From: CANJQH01 sp031368515
GTDB taxonomy: Bacteria > Chloroflexota > Anaerolineae > J036 > Brachytrichaceae
Assembly (NCBI GenBank): GCA_031368515.1
Contig: JANMNW010000114.1
Location: 1-18,484 of the forward strand
Reading direction: 5' to 3'
DNA: 18,484 nt
Made by a program: the position numbers and the translations under genes
Notes under the pieces: generated by a model
What the model was told of the DNA's origin: nothing
Databases searched by the model: none
The model's input: the letters and a program-made list of their open reading frames with translations, nothing else
Part shown: one piece after another, positions 1 through 7,214 of the stretch
How the letters are laid out: each line of letters begins with the position of its first letter
Numbering within the stretch: the stretch's first letter is position 1

Positions 1-1310
1 AACCCGTCCTCGGCCATCGAGAATTCGATTATGGCGCCCTGGGCCGGAGAAAGATCCACAGCCTGAGAGCCATATTTCCCTGGGTTGTCCGCAGTCAGCG
101 TTACGCCTTCCTTGATTACGGTGTCGAATATTGTGCCTACCACGTGAAATGAGCTGTCGATGCTGGGGCCGGCATTCAACACAAATACGCGCACTTGCTT
201 GCCAGTGGCAATCTGGAGCGGGTTGTCTTTGTATTGATCGGCGACGCCGTTGAACACAACATACTCGGGTGCCGGCGCCGCGGCGGCGGCCTTGGTCAGG
301 CTGCTCGGTTCGCCTTGCGGTCCGAGATACCACTCACTCTGAACCAGGGCGAATTCCTTGTCGACAGGTGGCAGGCCTTCCTTCGGCTCCACGATCACCA
401 TGCCATACATGCCGTTTGCGATATGGTGCAGCGCCGGCGCCGTGCCGCAGTGATACATCCACACGCCTGCGTAGTCGGCCTTCCACTCATACAGCTTTTC
501 TTCGCCCGGGTTGATCGAGGTCATCTCATCGTTCCAAGCGACACGGCTGGCGTGGAAATCGACCGAGTGAGGCAGTTTGCTTTCGGCTGGATTCTTCAGG
601 TGAATGCGCACCGTGTCGCCGACTTTTACCCGGATGACGGGTCCCGGCACTGTGCCGCCAAATGTCCAGACGCTCTGCACAAAGCCCTTGGCGACCGTCA
701 TTGGGGTCTCTTTGATCACCAGATCGATATCATGCAGCTCGCCTTCCAGCGCTTTTGGCGCCGTCGCGTCATACAACTTGTATGCTGGCGCATTGGGATC
801 TGGCGGAATGTCGGAAGCCACGGCTGGGCCGCCGTGTCCGCCGCCCGATTCACCCTCCGCCGATTGCACGAGCTTGCCTCCCACGGAGATTGTTCCGACC
901 ATGCCCGCTTCCTTGTGACCGGGGATGGAGCAGATGAACTTCACGCCTTCGGGGCCGATGGCTACATCTGCCTGGGCGGATTTGCCAGCCTGCGCTACGA
1001 TTTTGGTGCCGTCCGGAAAGGTTACATCGTGCACGATGGAGCCGGTATTGTGAAGCTTGATCGTATAGGTGCCCGGCTTGGCGACATTGAAAAAATTGGG
1101 TGAGAAGCCGATATCGATGCCCTTTATTTCCAGCGTTTCAAGGGGACCGCCTGCCGCGCCGCTCTGCGCTGAAACCTTGCTGGCTGCGAAGCTGGTGGCG
1201 CGCTCGGCCACCTGGGCTTTTGACGGCGGCGAGGCGCATGCGCCGAGCAAAAGCGCGGCGAGCGCGACGATTCCGAACGCTCGCATCGGGTGTTTGGTGA
1301 CTGATTTCAT
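1..1310 (-). CDS. nirK: Copper-containing nitrite reductase with extra N-terminal cupredoxin domain, lipoprotein (3' end outside window)
   Basis: Periplasmic-side enzyme expected to reduce nitrite to nitric oxide. 436 residues are visible from the ATG at 1310; the C-terminus lies beyond position 1. A lipoprotein signal ends in LLLGAC (Cys25). Residues about 55-145 form a separate cupredoxin with a type 1 copper set (His94, Cys127, His132, Met137). After a Gly-rich linker, two further cupredoxin domains follow the NirK pattern: HSVDFH gives His248 (T1), catalytic Asp251 and His253 (T2); MYHC gives His287 (T2) and Cys288 (T1); His296 and Met301 complete T1; SSFHVVG supplies His389, matching the second catalytic His. 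The third T2 His should fall just outside the window. A GGAG ribosome site sits about 10 bases upstream of the ATG. Divergent from a Crp/Fnr regulator. N-terminal cupredoxin fusions are known, for example in Hyphomicrobium NirK. A related two-domain multicopper oxidase is the alternative. Confidence 0.87.
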   Translation of the reverse strand, partial: MKSVTKHPMRAFGIVALAALLLGACASPPSKAQVAERATSFAASKVSAQSGAAGGPLETLEIKGIDIGFSPNFFNVAKPGTYTIKLHNTGSIVHDVTFPDGTKIVAQAGKSAQADVAIGPEGVKFICSIPGHKEAGMVGTISVGGKLVQSAEGESGGGHGGPAVASDIPPDPNAPAYKLYDATAPKALEGELHDIDLVIKETPMTVAKGFVQSVWTFGGTVPGPVIRVKVGDTVRIHLKNPAESKLPHSVDFHASRVAWNDEMTSINPGEEKLYEWKADYAGVWMYHCGTAPALHHIANGMYGMVIVEPKEGLPPVDKEFALVQSEWYLGPQGEPSSLTKAAAAAPAPEYVVFNGVADQYKDNPLQIATGKQVRVFVLNAGPSIDSSFHVVGTIFDTVIKEGVTLTADNPGKYGSQAVDLSPAQGAIIEFSMAEDG

Positions 1311-1328
1311 GGTGTTTTGTCTCCGGTT

Positions 1329-1347
1329 TCACGGTTTTATGGCGTGA
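1329..1347. promoter_or_regulatory. Dyad in the nirK / Crp-Fnr divergent promoter region
   Basis: The gap between the divergent starts (1311-1372) holds an inverted repeat, TCACG (1329-1333) and CGTGA (1343-1347), with a 9-base spacer. It overlaps a weak sigma70-like pair for the regulator: TTTCAC at 1327-1332 and TACACT at 1351-1356, 18 bases apart. The arms point the opposite way from a canonical Crp site (TGTGA-N6-TCACA), so binding by the neighbouring regulator is only a guess. No FNR box is visible. Confidence 0.3.
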
Positions 1348-1372
1348 GACTACACTGGCACGAGCGGGGTGT

Positions 1373-2092
1373 ATGCGACTTTTATCGCTTGGTGTGCTCT
1401 ACAATTTGGTCCGCCACATGAATGGAGTTACAGCAGAAGCGGTGCGCAGCGCACATTTATTTGCGAGCTTGCCCGACGAGATGGTTGAAATGCTGCGCGC
1501 AATCGCGATCGCGCTGGATCGCCCTGGCAAAACCATGCTCTTTCTGGAAGGCGAGCCGGCCCAAGGCTTATACGTCGCCCTGAAGGGTCGAGTAAAGATC
1601 GGCCGCATCGCGCGTAATGGCCGCGAACAGGTGGTGACTGTGATCGGACCGGGCCAGTACTTCAACCTGGTGCCCGTGTTTGACGGCGGAACCTGTCCGG
1701 CCAACGCCGAAACACTTGATGACACACGCTTGCTGTTGTTTCCCACCGCGGACTTGCATCACCTCGTGCAGCGCAATCCGGAGTTGGGGCTTGTCCTGCT
1801 GAAGGACTTTGCCGGCTTCATGCGCAAGCTGGTCAATTTGGTCGACGATCTTGCGCTGCATTCTGTGCAGAGCCGGCTCGCGCGCATGCTGCTGCAAATG
1901 GCTGATGATGCGCAGCTGGGTTCACTCCATTCGCAGTTGACGCAAGCCGACATGGCAGCGCAATTGGGCACTGTGCGCGAAATGATCGGCCGCTCGCTGA
2001 GGTCTTTCGAGACACTCGGTCTGATTCGGCTCGAGCGCGGGTTGATTCAGATTATCGATCGCGAAAAACTAGAGCAATACACCGAGAATTGA
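1373..2092 (+). CDS. Crp/Fnr family transcriptional regulator
   Basis: 239 residues. An N-terminal cyclic-nucleotide-type beta barrel spans about residues 28-140 (GxxAQGLYVALKGRVKIGR, then IGPGQYFNLVPVFDG). A dimer helix follows, then a C-terminal winged HTH at about 190-222 (TQADMAAQLGTVREMIGRSL). The recognition helix carries Arg202-Glu203-x-x-Gly206-Arg207, the same spacing as the REtvGR of E. coli CRP. The only cysteine is Cys108, so the FNR-type iron-sulfur cluster is absent. Being divergent from nirK, it is a reasonable candidate for a nitrite/NO-responsive activator of the DNR/NnrR kind; that role is inferred from position. The start is uncertain: the ATG at 1418 (MNGVTAEAV) gives 224 residues and better matches the family's usual N-terminus. 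Its stop codon abuts the stop of the convergent ferredoxin gene. Confidence 0.88.
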   Translation: MRLLSLGVLYNLVRHMNGVTAEAVRSAHLFASLPDEMVEMLRAIAIALDRPGKTMLFLEGEPAQGLYVALKGRVKIGRIARNGREQVVTVIGPGQYFNLVPVFDGGTCPANAETLDDTRLLLFPTADLHHLVQRNPELGLVLLKDFAGFMRKLVNLVDDLALHSVQSRLARMLLQMADDAQLGSLHSQLTQADMAAQLGTVREMIGRSLRSFETLGLIRLERGLIQIIDREKLEQYTEN

Positions 2093-2320
2093 TCAGATAC
2101 GGCGTTCAGGCGCGTGTTCCACGCTAAAAGGCCGGCCAATGGCGTTGCACGGGCAGCTGCTTTCGCAAATTTCGCAAAACGTGCAGCGCTCCGGCGAAGT
2201 GATGCGGGCCAACCCATCTACCAGGGTCACTGCGTGGGTGGGGCAGGACCGTACGCATACGGCGCAGCCATCGCAGCGCTTCAAATCGATCACGGGCAGG
2301 GGTGGCGGCGTGTGGCTCAT
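2093..2320 (-). CDS. Small 2[4Fe-4S] bacterial-type ferredoxin
   Basis: 75 residues from the ATG at 2320. Two complete CxxCxxCxxxCP motifs are visible: Cys16/19/22/26 and Cys46/49/52/56, plus one extra Cys58, each within the usual pseudo-twofold ferredoxin repeat. It should be a soluble low-potential electron carrier. The reading frame stays open upstream to 2533, but the extra residues (Arg-rich, no motif) look non-coding, so the MSHTPPPLP start is preferred; there is no clear ribosome site. It lies between the Crp/Fnr gene (convergent, zero spacing) and the sulfur operon (divergent). It might feed electrons to the sulfite reductase, but that is inference. Confidence 0.82.
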   Translation of the reverse strand: MSHTPPPLPVIDLKRCDGCAVCVRSCPTHAVTLVDGLARITSPERCTFCEICESSCPCNAIGRPFSVEHAPERRI

Positions 2321-2532
2321 GTCTGGATTGTGAGGGCAAGTGCGCGCTACCGATGTGAGATTAGTCGCTGCACGGACCCGCTTTGCCCGCGACCCGTTCG
2401 GTTTGACCGGCTGGCATGCCCTCTGTATGCCCAATCCGCGCCTGCGATTCGACGGCATGTTTGCCTTGCCGCCGACTATCCGGCGCGAATGGCCAGCCGC
2501 CGCAAACAAAAGGATGCTTGCCAAATAGTTCA

Positions 2533-2561
2533 TTGACTTGCCCGGCGCATTTTTGTAGGAT
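2533..2561 (+). promoter_or_regulatory. Sigma70-like promoter of the ssuBC-cysHDN-sir-met8-cobA operon
   Basis: TTGACT at 2533-2538 and TAGGAT at 2556-2561 are separated by 17 bases, close to consensus. The predicted transcription start is near 2568, about 30 bases before the ATPase ATG. No other convincing promoter is seen before cobA ends, so this site probably drives all eight genes. The rest of the 2321-2597 gap shows no gene or tRNA. Confidence 0.6.
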
Positions 2562-2569
2562 CACGCATC

Positions 2570-2589
2570 GTGCACGCGCTCACGTGCAC
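2570..2589 (+). promoter_or_regulatory. Perfect 7-bp inverted repeat at the predicted transcript start (operator or 5' hairpin)
   Basis: GTGCACG (2570-2576), loop CGCTCA, CGTGCAC (2583-2589). The arms are perfect and begin within a few bases of the predicted +1, so the element could be a repressor operator overlapping the start site or a 5'-terminal RNA hairpin. The ATPase ATG follows 8 bases later with no Shine-Dalgarno sequence, which puts this structure in a position to control translation. Confidence 0.5.
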
Positions 2590-2597
2590 GAATCCGC

Positions 2598-3392
2598 ATG
2601 ACACGCCATCTTGCCCTTCACCTCAGAAACGTTGGCAAGACGTATGTCTCGCGCAATCGGACGGTGGAGGCGCTCACGCCGATTGACCTCGATGTTGCGC
2701 AGGGTGAGTTTGTTTGCTTGCTGGGCGCCAGCGGCTGCGGCAAATCCACGCTGCTGAGCCTGATCGCCGGGCTTGAAGCGCCCACAATCGGTACTGTGAT
2801 CGCGAACGGCGCACCCGTCGCCGGACCGGGCATCGACCGGGTCATGATGTTTCAAGATGCGGCCCTGTTTCCGTGGTTGACGGTGCAGGACAACGTCGAG
2901 TTTGCGCTCAAGCAGGCGGGCCAGGGAAAAGCCGAGCGTGCAGCCACAGCCAAAGCCTGGATCGACCGCGTGCACCTCAGCGGGTTTGAACGCAGCGCGG
3001 CGCATCAGCTCTCGGGCGGCATGCGGCAGCGTGTGGCGCTGGCGCGATCACTGGCTATAAACCCGGCCATCCTGTTGATGGATGAGCCTTTCGGCGCGCT
3101 GGACGCGTTGACCCGCGACAAGCTGCATCATGAGCTGGAGAGCCTGTGGTCGTCCACCCGCAAAACGATCCTGTTTGTCACGCACAATGTGCGCGAAGCG
3201 GTGGCGCTTGGCGACCGCGTGCTGGTATTTTCGCCCCGGCCGGGACGCATCATCGGCGAATTTCATATCGATTTGCCTCGGCCTCGCGCGCTTGAAGACG
3301 TGTCCGTCGTGAAAAAGACGGCTGAGGTCATGGACGTGCTGCGAGGCGCGCTGGAAGCGGCGCCCGAGGAACTTGCGGGCGCATTTATCTGA
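2598..3392 (+). CDS. ssuB: ABC transporter ATP-binding protein, SsuB/TauB/NrtD type
   Basis: 264-residue cytoplasmic ATPase of a nitrate/sulfonate/taurine-type importer. Walker A is GASGCGKST (43-51), the Q-loop is FQDAALFPW (Gln86), the ABC signature is LSGGMRQ (138-144), Walker B is ILLMDE (158-163), and the H-loop His196 lies in FVTHNVREA. The D-loop GALDALTR is typical of this subfamily. First gene of the operon; the permease follows after 22 bases. Substrate cannot be read from the sequence: sulfonate, taurine or sulfate are all possible. Co-transcription with sulfate reduction genes favours a sulfur source over nitrate. The ssuB name is by family resemblance only. Confidence 0.88.
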   Translation: MTRHLALHLRNVGKTYVSRNRTVEALTPIDLDVAQGEFVCLLGASGCGKSTLLSLIAGLEAPTIGTVIANGAPVAGPGIDRVMMFQDAALFPWLTVQDNVEFALKQAGQGKAERAATAKAWIDRVHLSGFERSAAHQLSGGMRQRVALARSLAINPAILLMDEPFGALDALTRDKLHHELESLWSSTRKTILFVTHNVREAVALGDRVLVFSPRPGRIIGEFHIDLPRPRALEDVSVVKKTAEVMDVLRGALEAAPEELAGAFI

Positions 3393-3397
3393 TGACT

Positions 3398-3403
3398 AAG
3401 GAG
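3398..3403 (+). promoter_or_regulatory. Ribosome binding site that decides the TTG start of the permease
   Basis: AAGGAG lies 11 bases before the TTG at 3415 but 23 bases before the first in-frame ATG at 3427. The spacing therefore supports initiation at TTG. Confidence 0.6.
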
Positions 3404-3414
3404 ACGACTCAACC

Positions 3415-4254
3415 TTGATTGCCGAAATGACGAAGCCGCCGGCGTCAGCCATACCTTCTCCTCGCCTGGCTGCCGGCATGACGCCCGGCCGCGTCACGCT
3501 GACCCGACGGATTGTTTTTTTTGGCTCGCTGCTGGCGCTTTGGGAACTGACCTCGCGCAGCGGAGTGTGGCCCGATTATCTATTTCCCGGCCCGCTGGTG
3601 GTCGGGCAGACACTGGCCGAGGGCATTCTGGGCGGCCTGTATCTTCAGGGCGCGTGGGTGAGCATGCAGCGCATTACGATCGGCTATGTCATTTCGGTGG
3701 TCATTGGTGTTGTCGTTGGCGCGTTGATCGCGCGCAACCAACTGCTGGAAGACACGCTGGGCGCGCTTGTGATCGGCCTGCAGGCACTGCCGAGCGTGTG
3801 CTGGCTGCCGCTGGCCATTTTGTGGCTGGGGCTTAACGAGCAGGCGATTCAGTTTGTCGTGATCATGGGATCGCTGTTTTCGATAGTGCTGGGCGTGCGC
3901 GATGGCATCAAGAGCACGCCGCCGATATTTGTGAAAGCCGCCCGCAACCTGGGCGCACGCGGCTTTGCGCTGTATTCGCAAGTGATCGTGCCTGCCGCGC
4001 TGCCGTCAATCGTCGCCGGACTAAAGCAAGGCTGGGCGTTTGCCTGGCGTTCGCTGATGGCGGCGGAGCTGCTCTTCTTTACGCTCAGCCTGGGCAACCT
4101 GCTGCAAACAGGGCGTGACTTTAACGACGCGGCCGGCGTGATGGCAGTGATGGTGATGATTGTCGCGCTTGGCGTGGCGGTCAATCAATTGATTTTCGCG
4201 CCGATCGAAAGGCGAATAGGTGAGCGCTGGGGCTATGCCACCGGGCCGCGATGA
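3415..4254 (+). CDS. ssuC: ABC transporter permease, SsuC/TauC/NrtB type
   Basis: 279-residue inner-membrane permease beginning at TTG. After a Pro-rich cytoplasmic N-terminus come about six hydrophobic segments, starting at IVFFGSLLALWEL (33-45). The cytoplasmic EAA loop that docks on the ATPase is visible as AARNLGARGFALYSQVIVPAALPSIVAGL (about 175-203). The binding-protein-dependent transport fold and length are typical. The gap to cysH is only 6 bases, with no separate ribosome site, so the genes look translationally coupled. A partner binding protein is not adjacent; the best candidate is the Tat lipoprotein encoded at 13459. Confidence 0.87.
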   Translation: MIAEMTKPPASAIPSPRLAAGMTPGRVTLTRRIVFFGSLLALWELTSRSGVWPDYLFPGPLVVGQTLAEGILGGLYLQGAWVSMQRITIGYVISVVIGVVVGALIARNQLLEDTLGALVIGLQALPSVCWLPLAILWLGLNEQAIQFVVIMGSLFSIVLGVRDGIKSTPPIFVKAARNLGARGFALYSQVIVPAALPSIVAGLKQGWAFAWRSLMAAELLFFTLSLGNLLQTGRDFNDAAGVMAVMVMIVALGVAVNQLIFAPIERRIGERWGYATGPR

Positions 4255-4260
4255 GATTTC

Positions 4261-4974
4261 ATGAGCATACAAACGACAGACACTGAAATAGCCGGCCTCA
4301 GTGCGGCCGCGCAATCACTCAATCTTGCCGACGGGCTGCGCTGGATGGCAGAGCGCTTCCCCGGCGCCGTCGCATTTTCGACATCGCTGGGGCAGGAAGA
4401 TCAAGTGATCACCGACGCGATTTTTGCCAACAACCTGGACATCCGGGTTTTTACGCTGGACACTGGGCGGCTGTTTGCCGAAACCTACGAGTTGATCGAC
4501 GCCACGCGCCAGCGCTATGGCAAGTCGATTGAGGTGTTTGCGCCGGACGCTTGCCGGCTGCAGCAGCTTACAACCACCAAGGGTTTTCACAGCTTCTATG
4601 AATCGGTGGAAAATCGCAAGGAGTGCTGCAATGTGCGCAAAGTTGAGCCGCTGCGGCGGGCGTTGCGCGGCGTGCAGGTATGGGTGACCGGATTGCGCGC
4701 CGAACAATCGCCCAACCGGCAGGCCATGCGCCTGGTTGAACACGATGCCGGCTATGGCCTGATCAAATTCAACCCGTTGATCGATTGGACGCTACCGCAG
4801 GTGTTGGAGTACATTCAACAGAATGGCGTGCCTGATAATGTGCTCCATCGGAAAGGCTTTGTCAGCATCGGCTGCGCGCCCTGCACCCGCGCGATCGAGC
4901 CGGGCGAGGACCCGCGGGCCGGCCGCTGGTGGTGGGAATCCTCCAAAAAAGAATGCGGTTTGCATAGTTCCTGA
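4261..4974 (+). CDS. cysH: Adenylylsulfate (APS) reductase, Fe-S type CysH
   Basis: 237 residues. Reduces APS to sulfite and AMP, using thioredoxin-type electrons, in the cytoplasm. A PP-loop-like nucleotide site STSLGQEDQ lies near 40-48. The [4Fe-4S] ligands Cys122-Cys123 (KECCNVRK) and Cys205/Cys208 (GCAPC) are all present, and the catalytic C-terminal Cys232 is in the KECGLH motif. The CC...CxxC set marks the APS-reductase branch rather than the cluster-free PAPS reductase of E. coli. That fits the absence of an APS kinase gene. It is followed after 3 bases by cysD, whose product supplies the APS. Confidence 0.93.
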   Translation: MSIQTTDTEIAGLSAAAQSLNLADGLRWMAERFPGAVAFSTSLGQEDQVITDAIFANNLDIRVFTLDTGRLFAETYELIDATRQRYGKSIEVFAPDACRLQQLTTTKGFHSFYESVENRKECCNVRKVEPLRRALRGVQVWVTGLRAEQSPNRQAMRLVEHDAGYGLIKFNPLIDWTLPQVLEYIQQNGVPDNVLHRKGFVSIGCAPCTRAIEPGEDPRAGRWWWESSKKECGLHSS

Positions 4975-4977
4975 ATC

Positions 4978-5916
4978 ATGATTGACATCATTGCGCGACG
5001 GGCGGATACAGCCGCGGCCGGTTCTGCTTCGTTTCCCGCCGAGCTGGAAGACGAAGCGATCTACATCTTGCGCGAAACTGCGGCGCAGTTTGAGCGGCCC
5101 GCCATCCTGTTCTCGGGCGGCAAAGACTCGATTGTCATCACGCATCTGGCGGTGCGCGCGTTTGCGCCGGCCAAGGCGCCGTTTTCGCTGCTGCATGTGG
5201 ACACCGGGCACAACTTCCCCGAGACACTGGTCTATCGCGACAGCATGGTGCGGGACTTGGGGTTGAACCTGATCGTGCGCTACGTGCAGGATTCGATCGA
5301 CCGCGGCCGGGTGCGCGAGGAAACGGGCAAGTATGCCAGCCGCAATGCCCTGCAAACGGTGACCCTGCTGGATGCGATCGAGGAGCTCAAGTTCGACGCC
5401 TGTATCGGCGGAGCGCGTCGCGACGAGGAGAAAGCCCGCGCCAAAGAACGGGTGTTCTCGGTGCGCAACGAATTTGGCCAGTGGGATGCGCAGCGCCAGC
5501 GCCCGGAGCTGTTTGACATGTACAACGGCCGCATTGCGCCGGGCGAAAACGTGCGCGTCTTTCCGATTTCGAACTGGACCGAGCTGGATGTCTGGAACTA
5601 CATTCGCGAGCAGAAAATCGCGCTGCCATCGATCTATTTCGCGCACGACCGTGATGTGTTTGACCGTGATGGGCTGGTGTGGGCGGATTCGCCGCACATC
5701 AACAAAGTTCCGGGCGAACTGCCGTATCGCGCGCGCGTTCGTTTTCGCACCGTGGGCGACATGACCTGCACGGCTGCGGTGTTGTCAGAAGCAGACACGC
5801 TCGACACCGTCATCGACGAAATCCGCACGGCAGAGATCTCCGAACGCGGCGCGCGCATTGACGACAAGCGCTCGGAAGCGGCCATGGAAAAGCGCAAACG
5901 GGACGGCTACTTCTGA
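4978..5916 (+). CDS. cysD: Sulfate adenylyltransferase subunit 2 (ATP sulfurylase small subunit)
   Basis: 312 residues, close to the 302 of E. coli CysD. Forms APS from ATP and sulfate together with CysN. The PP-loop ATP pyrophosphatase motif SGGKDS is at 46-51, followed by HVDTGHNFPE and the conserved GGARRDEEKARAKER stretch. The C-terminus EKRKRDGYF is typical of the family. The ATG follows the cysH stop after 3 bases, and the stop overlaps the cysN start (TGATG), so the three genes form a tightly coupled block. Confidence 0.95.
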   Translation: MIDIIARRADTAAAGSASFPAELEDEAIYILRETAAQFERPAILFSGGKDSIVITHLAVRAFAPAKAPFSLLHVDTGHNFPETLVYRDSMVRDLGLNLIVRYVQDSIDRGRVREETGKYASRNALQTVTLLDAIEELKFDACIGGARRDEEKARAKERVFSVRNEFGQWDAQRQRPELFDMYNGRIAPGENVRVFPISNWTELDVWNYIREQKIALPSIYFAHDRDVFDRDGLVWADSPHINKVPGELPYRARVRFRTVGDMTCTAAVLSEADTLDTVIDEIRTAEISERGARIDDKRSEAAMEKRKRDGYF

Positions 5917-7166
5917 TGGATATTCTTCGCATTGCCACGGCCGGCTCGGTCGATGACGGCAAAAGCACGCTAATCGGCCGGTTGCTTTATGAGACGCGCT
6001 CGGTGCCCAGGGACAAGCTGGAAGCCATCGACGCCGCCAGCAAGCGGCGCGGTGTCGATTTTCTGGATCTGTCCTTGCTCACCGATGGCCTGATCGCCGA
6101 GCGCGAGCAGGGCATTACGATCGATGTGGCGCACGTGTATTTCAGCACGCCGGGCCGCAAATACATCATCGCCGACACGCCCGGCCATTTCGAATACACG
6201 CGCAACATGGTGACGGGCGCGTCGAAGGCCTCGGTCTCGATCATCCTGATCGATGCGCGCAATGGCATCGTCGAACAGACCGCCCGGCATTACGCCATCG
6301 CCTCCATGCTGCGCATTCCGAAGGTGATCGTGTGCGTCAACAAGATGGACTTGGCAGGCTACGACCAGTCGCGTTTTGACGCCATCGTGGCGCAGTTTCT
6401 CGGACAATTCGACACCGTGAAGCCGGCGGCGCAACAGCTGCATTTTTTGCCGGCCTCGTCGTTGCATGGCGAAAACATCACAATGCGGTCGCAGCACATG
6501 CCGTGGTATTCCGGCCCGACATTGTTGGATATGCTGGAAACGGCAGAGGCGCATCATCAGCGCGTGTTTGCCGCCCGCATGCAGGTGCAGACGGTCATTC
6601 GTCCGCGCACCGAAGCGTTGCATGACTATCGCGGCTATGCCGGCCGCATTGCCAGCGGGGCCTTTTCAACGGGCGATGCCGTGCATGTCTTGCCGAACGA
6701 ACGTGCCAGCCGCATCACCGTCATCGAGCGTTTTGGCCAGCCCGTCGCGTGCGCCGAGGCGGGCGATTCGGTCACGTTGCAGCTTGCAGACGACATCGAC
6801 ATCAGCCGCGGCGCGCTGCTCACGGCGGCGGGCCAGCAGCCGCCTGCCCGCAAGGAATTGCGCGCGCGCCTGTGCTGGCTGGATCATGCGCCGATGGAAA
6901 ATGGGAAGACCTATGTCTTGCAGCATGGCGTCAACCGGGTGCGCGCCAAGATTGCCCCCATCGAATCGGTGATCGATGTGGCCACGCAGCAGCTCACTGA
7001 TGCGCCGGCGCAGCTGAAGCTGAATGAAATCGGCATGGCGGTGCTGCGCCTGGCGCAGCCTGTGTTCGCCGACGCCTATGTGGATAATCCGGCCAATGGC
7101 GCATTTATCCTGATTGATGAATGGAGCAACACCACTGCCGGCGTGGGGTTTGTCGAAGCAAGTTAA
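5916..7166 (+). CDS. cysN: Sulfate adenylyltransferase subunit 1, GTPase
   Basis: 416 residues. GTP hydrolysis by this subunit drives the unfavourable sulfurylase reaction of CysD. EF-Tu-like G motifs are in order: GSVDDGKST (10-18), GITID with the switch region (66-70), DTPGH (87-91), NKMD (142-145) and ASSLHG later. Two beta-barrel domains follow. There is no C-terminal APS kinase (CysC) domain; the protein ends at WSNTTAGVGFVEAS. It overlaps cysD by one base and is followed by a 48-base gap before the sulfite reductase gene, the widest gap in this part of the operon. Confidence 0.94.
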   Translation: MDILRIATAGSVDDGKSTLIGRLLYETRSVPRDKLEAIDAASKRRGVDFLDLSLLTDGLIAEREQGITIDVAHVYFSTPGRKYIIADTPGHFEYTRNMVTGASKASVSIILIDARNGIVEQTARHYAIASMLRIPKVIVCVNKMDLAGYDQSRFDAIVAQFLGQFDTVKPAAQQLHFLPASSLHGENITMRSQHMPWYSGPTLLDMLETAEAHHQRVFAARMQVQTVIRPRTEALHDYRGYAGRIASGAFSTGDAVHVLPNERASRITVIERFGQPVACAEAGDSVTLQLADDIDISRGALLTAAGQQPPARKELRARLCWLDHAPMENGKTYVLQHGVNRVRAKIAPIESVIDVATQQLTDAPAQLKLNEIGMAVLRLAQPVFADAYVDNPANGAFILIDEWSNTTAGVGFVEAS

Positions 7167-7214
7167 GCACGTTGTCACGCTTGGGAGGCGCGCGACGGAA
7201 CAGGACAAAGATCG

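Noticed and set aside
195..1103. 302-residue plus-strand open frame across the nirK region
   Set aside because: It is antisense to a gene with full copper-ligand motifs and contains no recognisable domain.
2321..2532. tRNA or small gene in the gap between ferredoxin and the sulfur operon
   Set aside because: No T-loop or cloverleaf pattern and no frame with a ribosome site were found.
2114..2536. Plus-strand frame of 140 residues over the ferredoxin gene and its upstream region
   Set aside because: It is a shadow of the two-cluster ferredoxin and has no ribosome site or motif.
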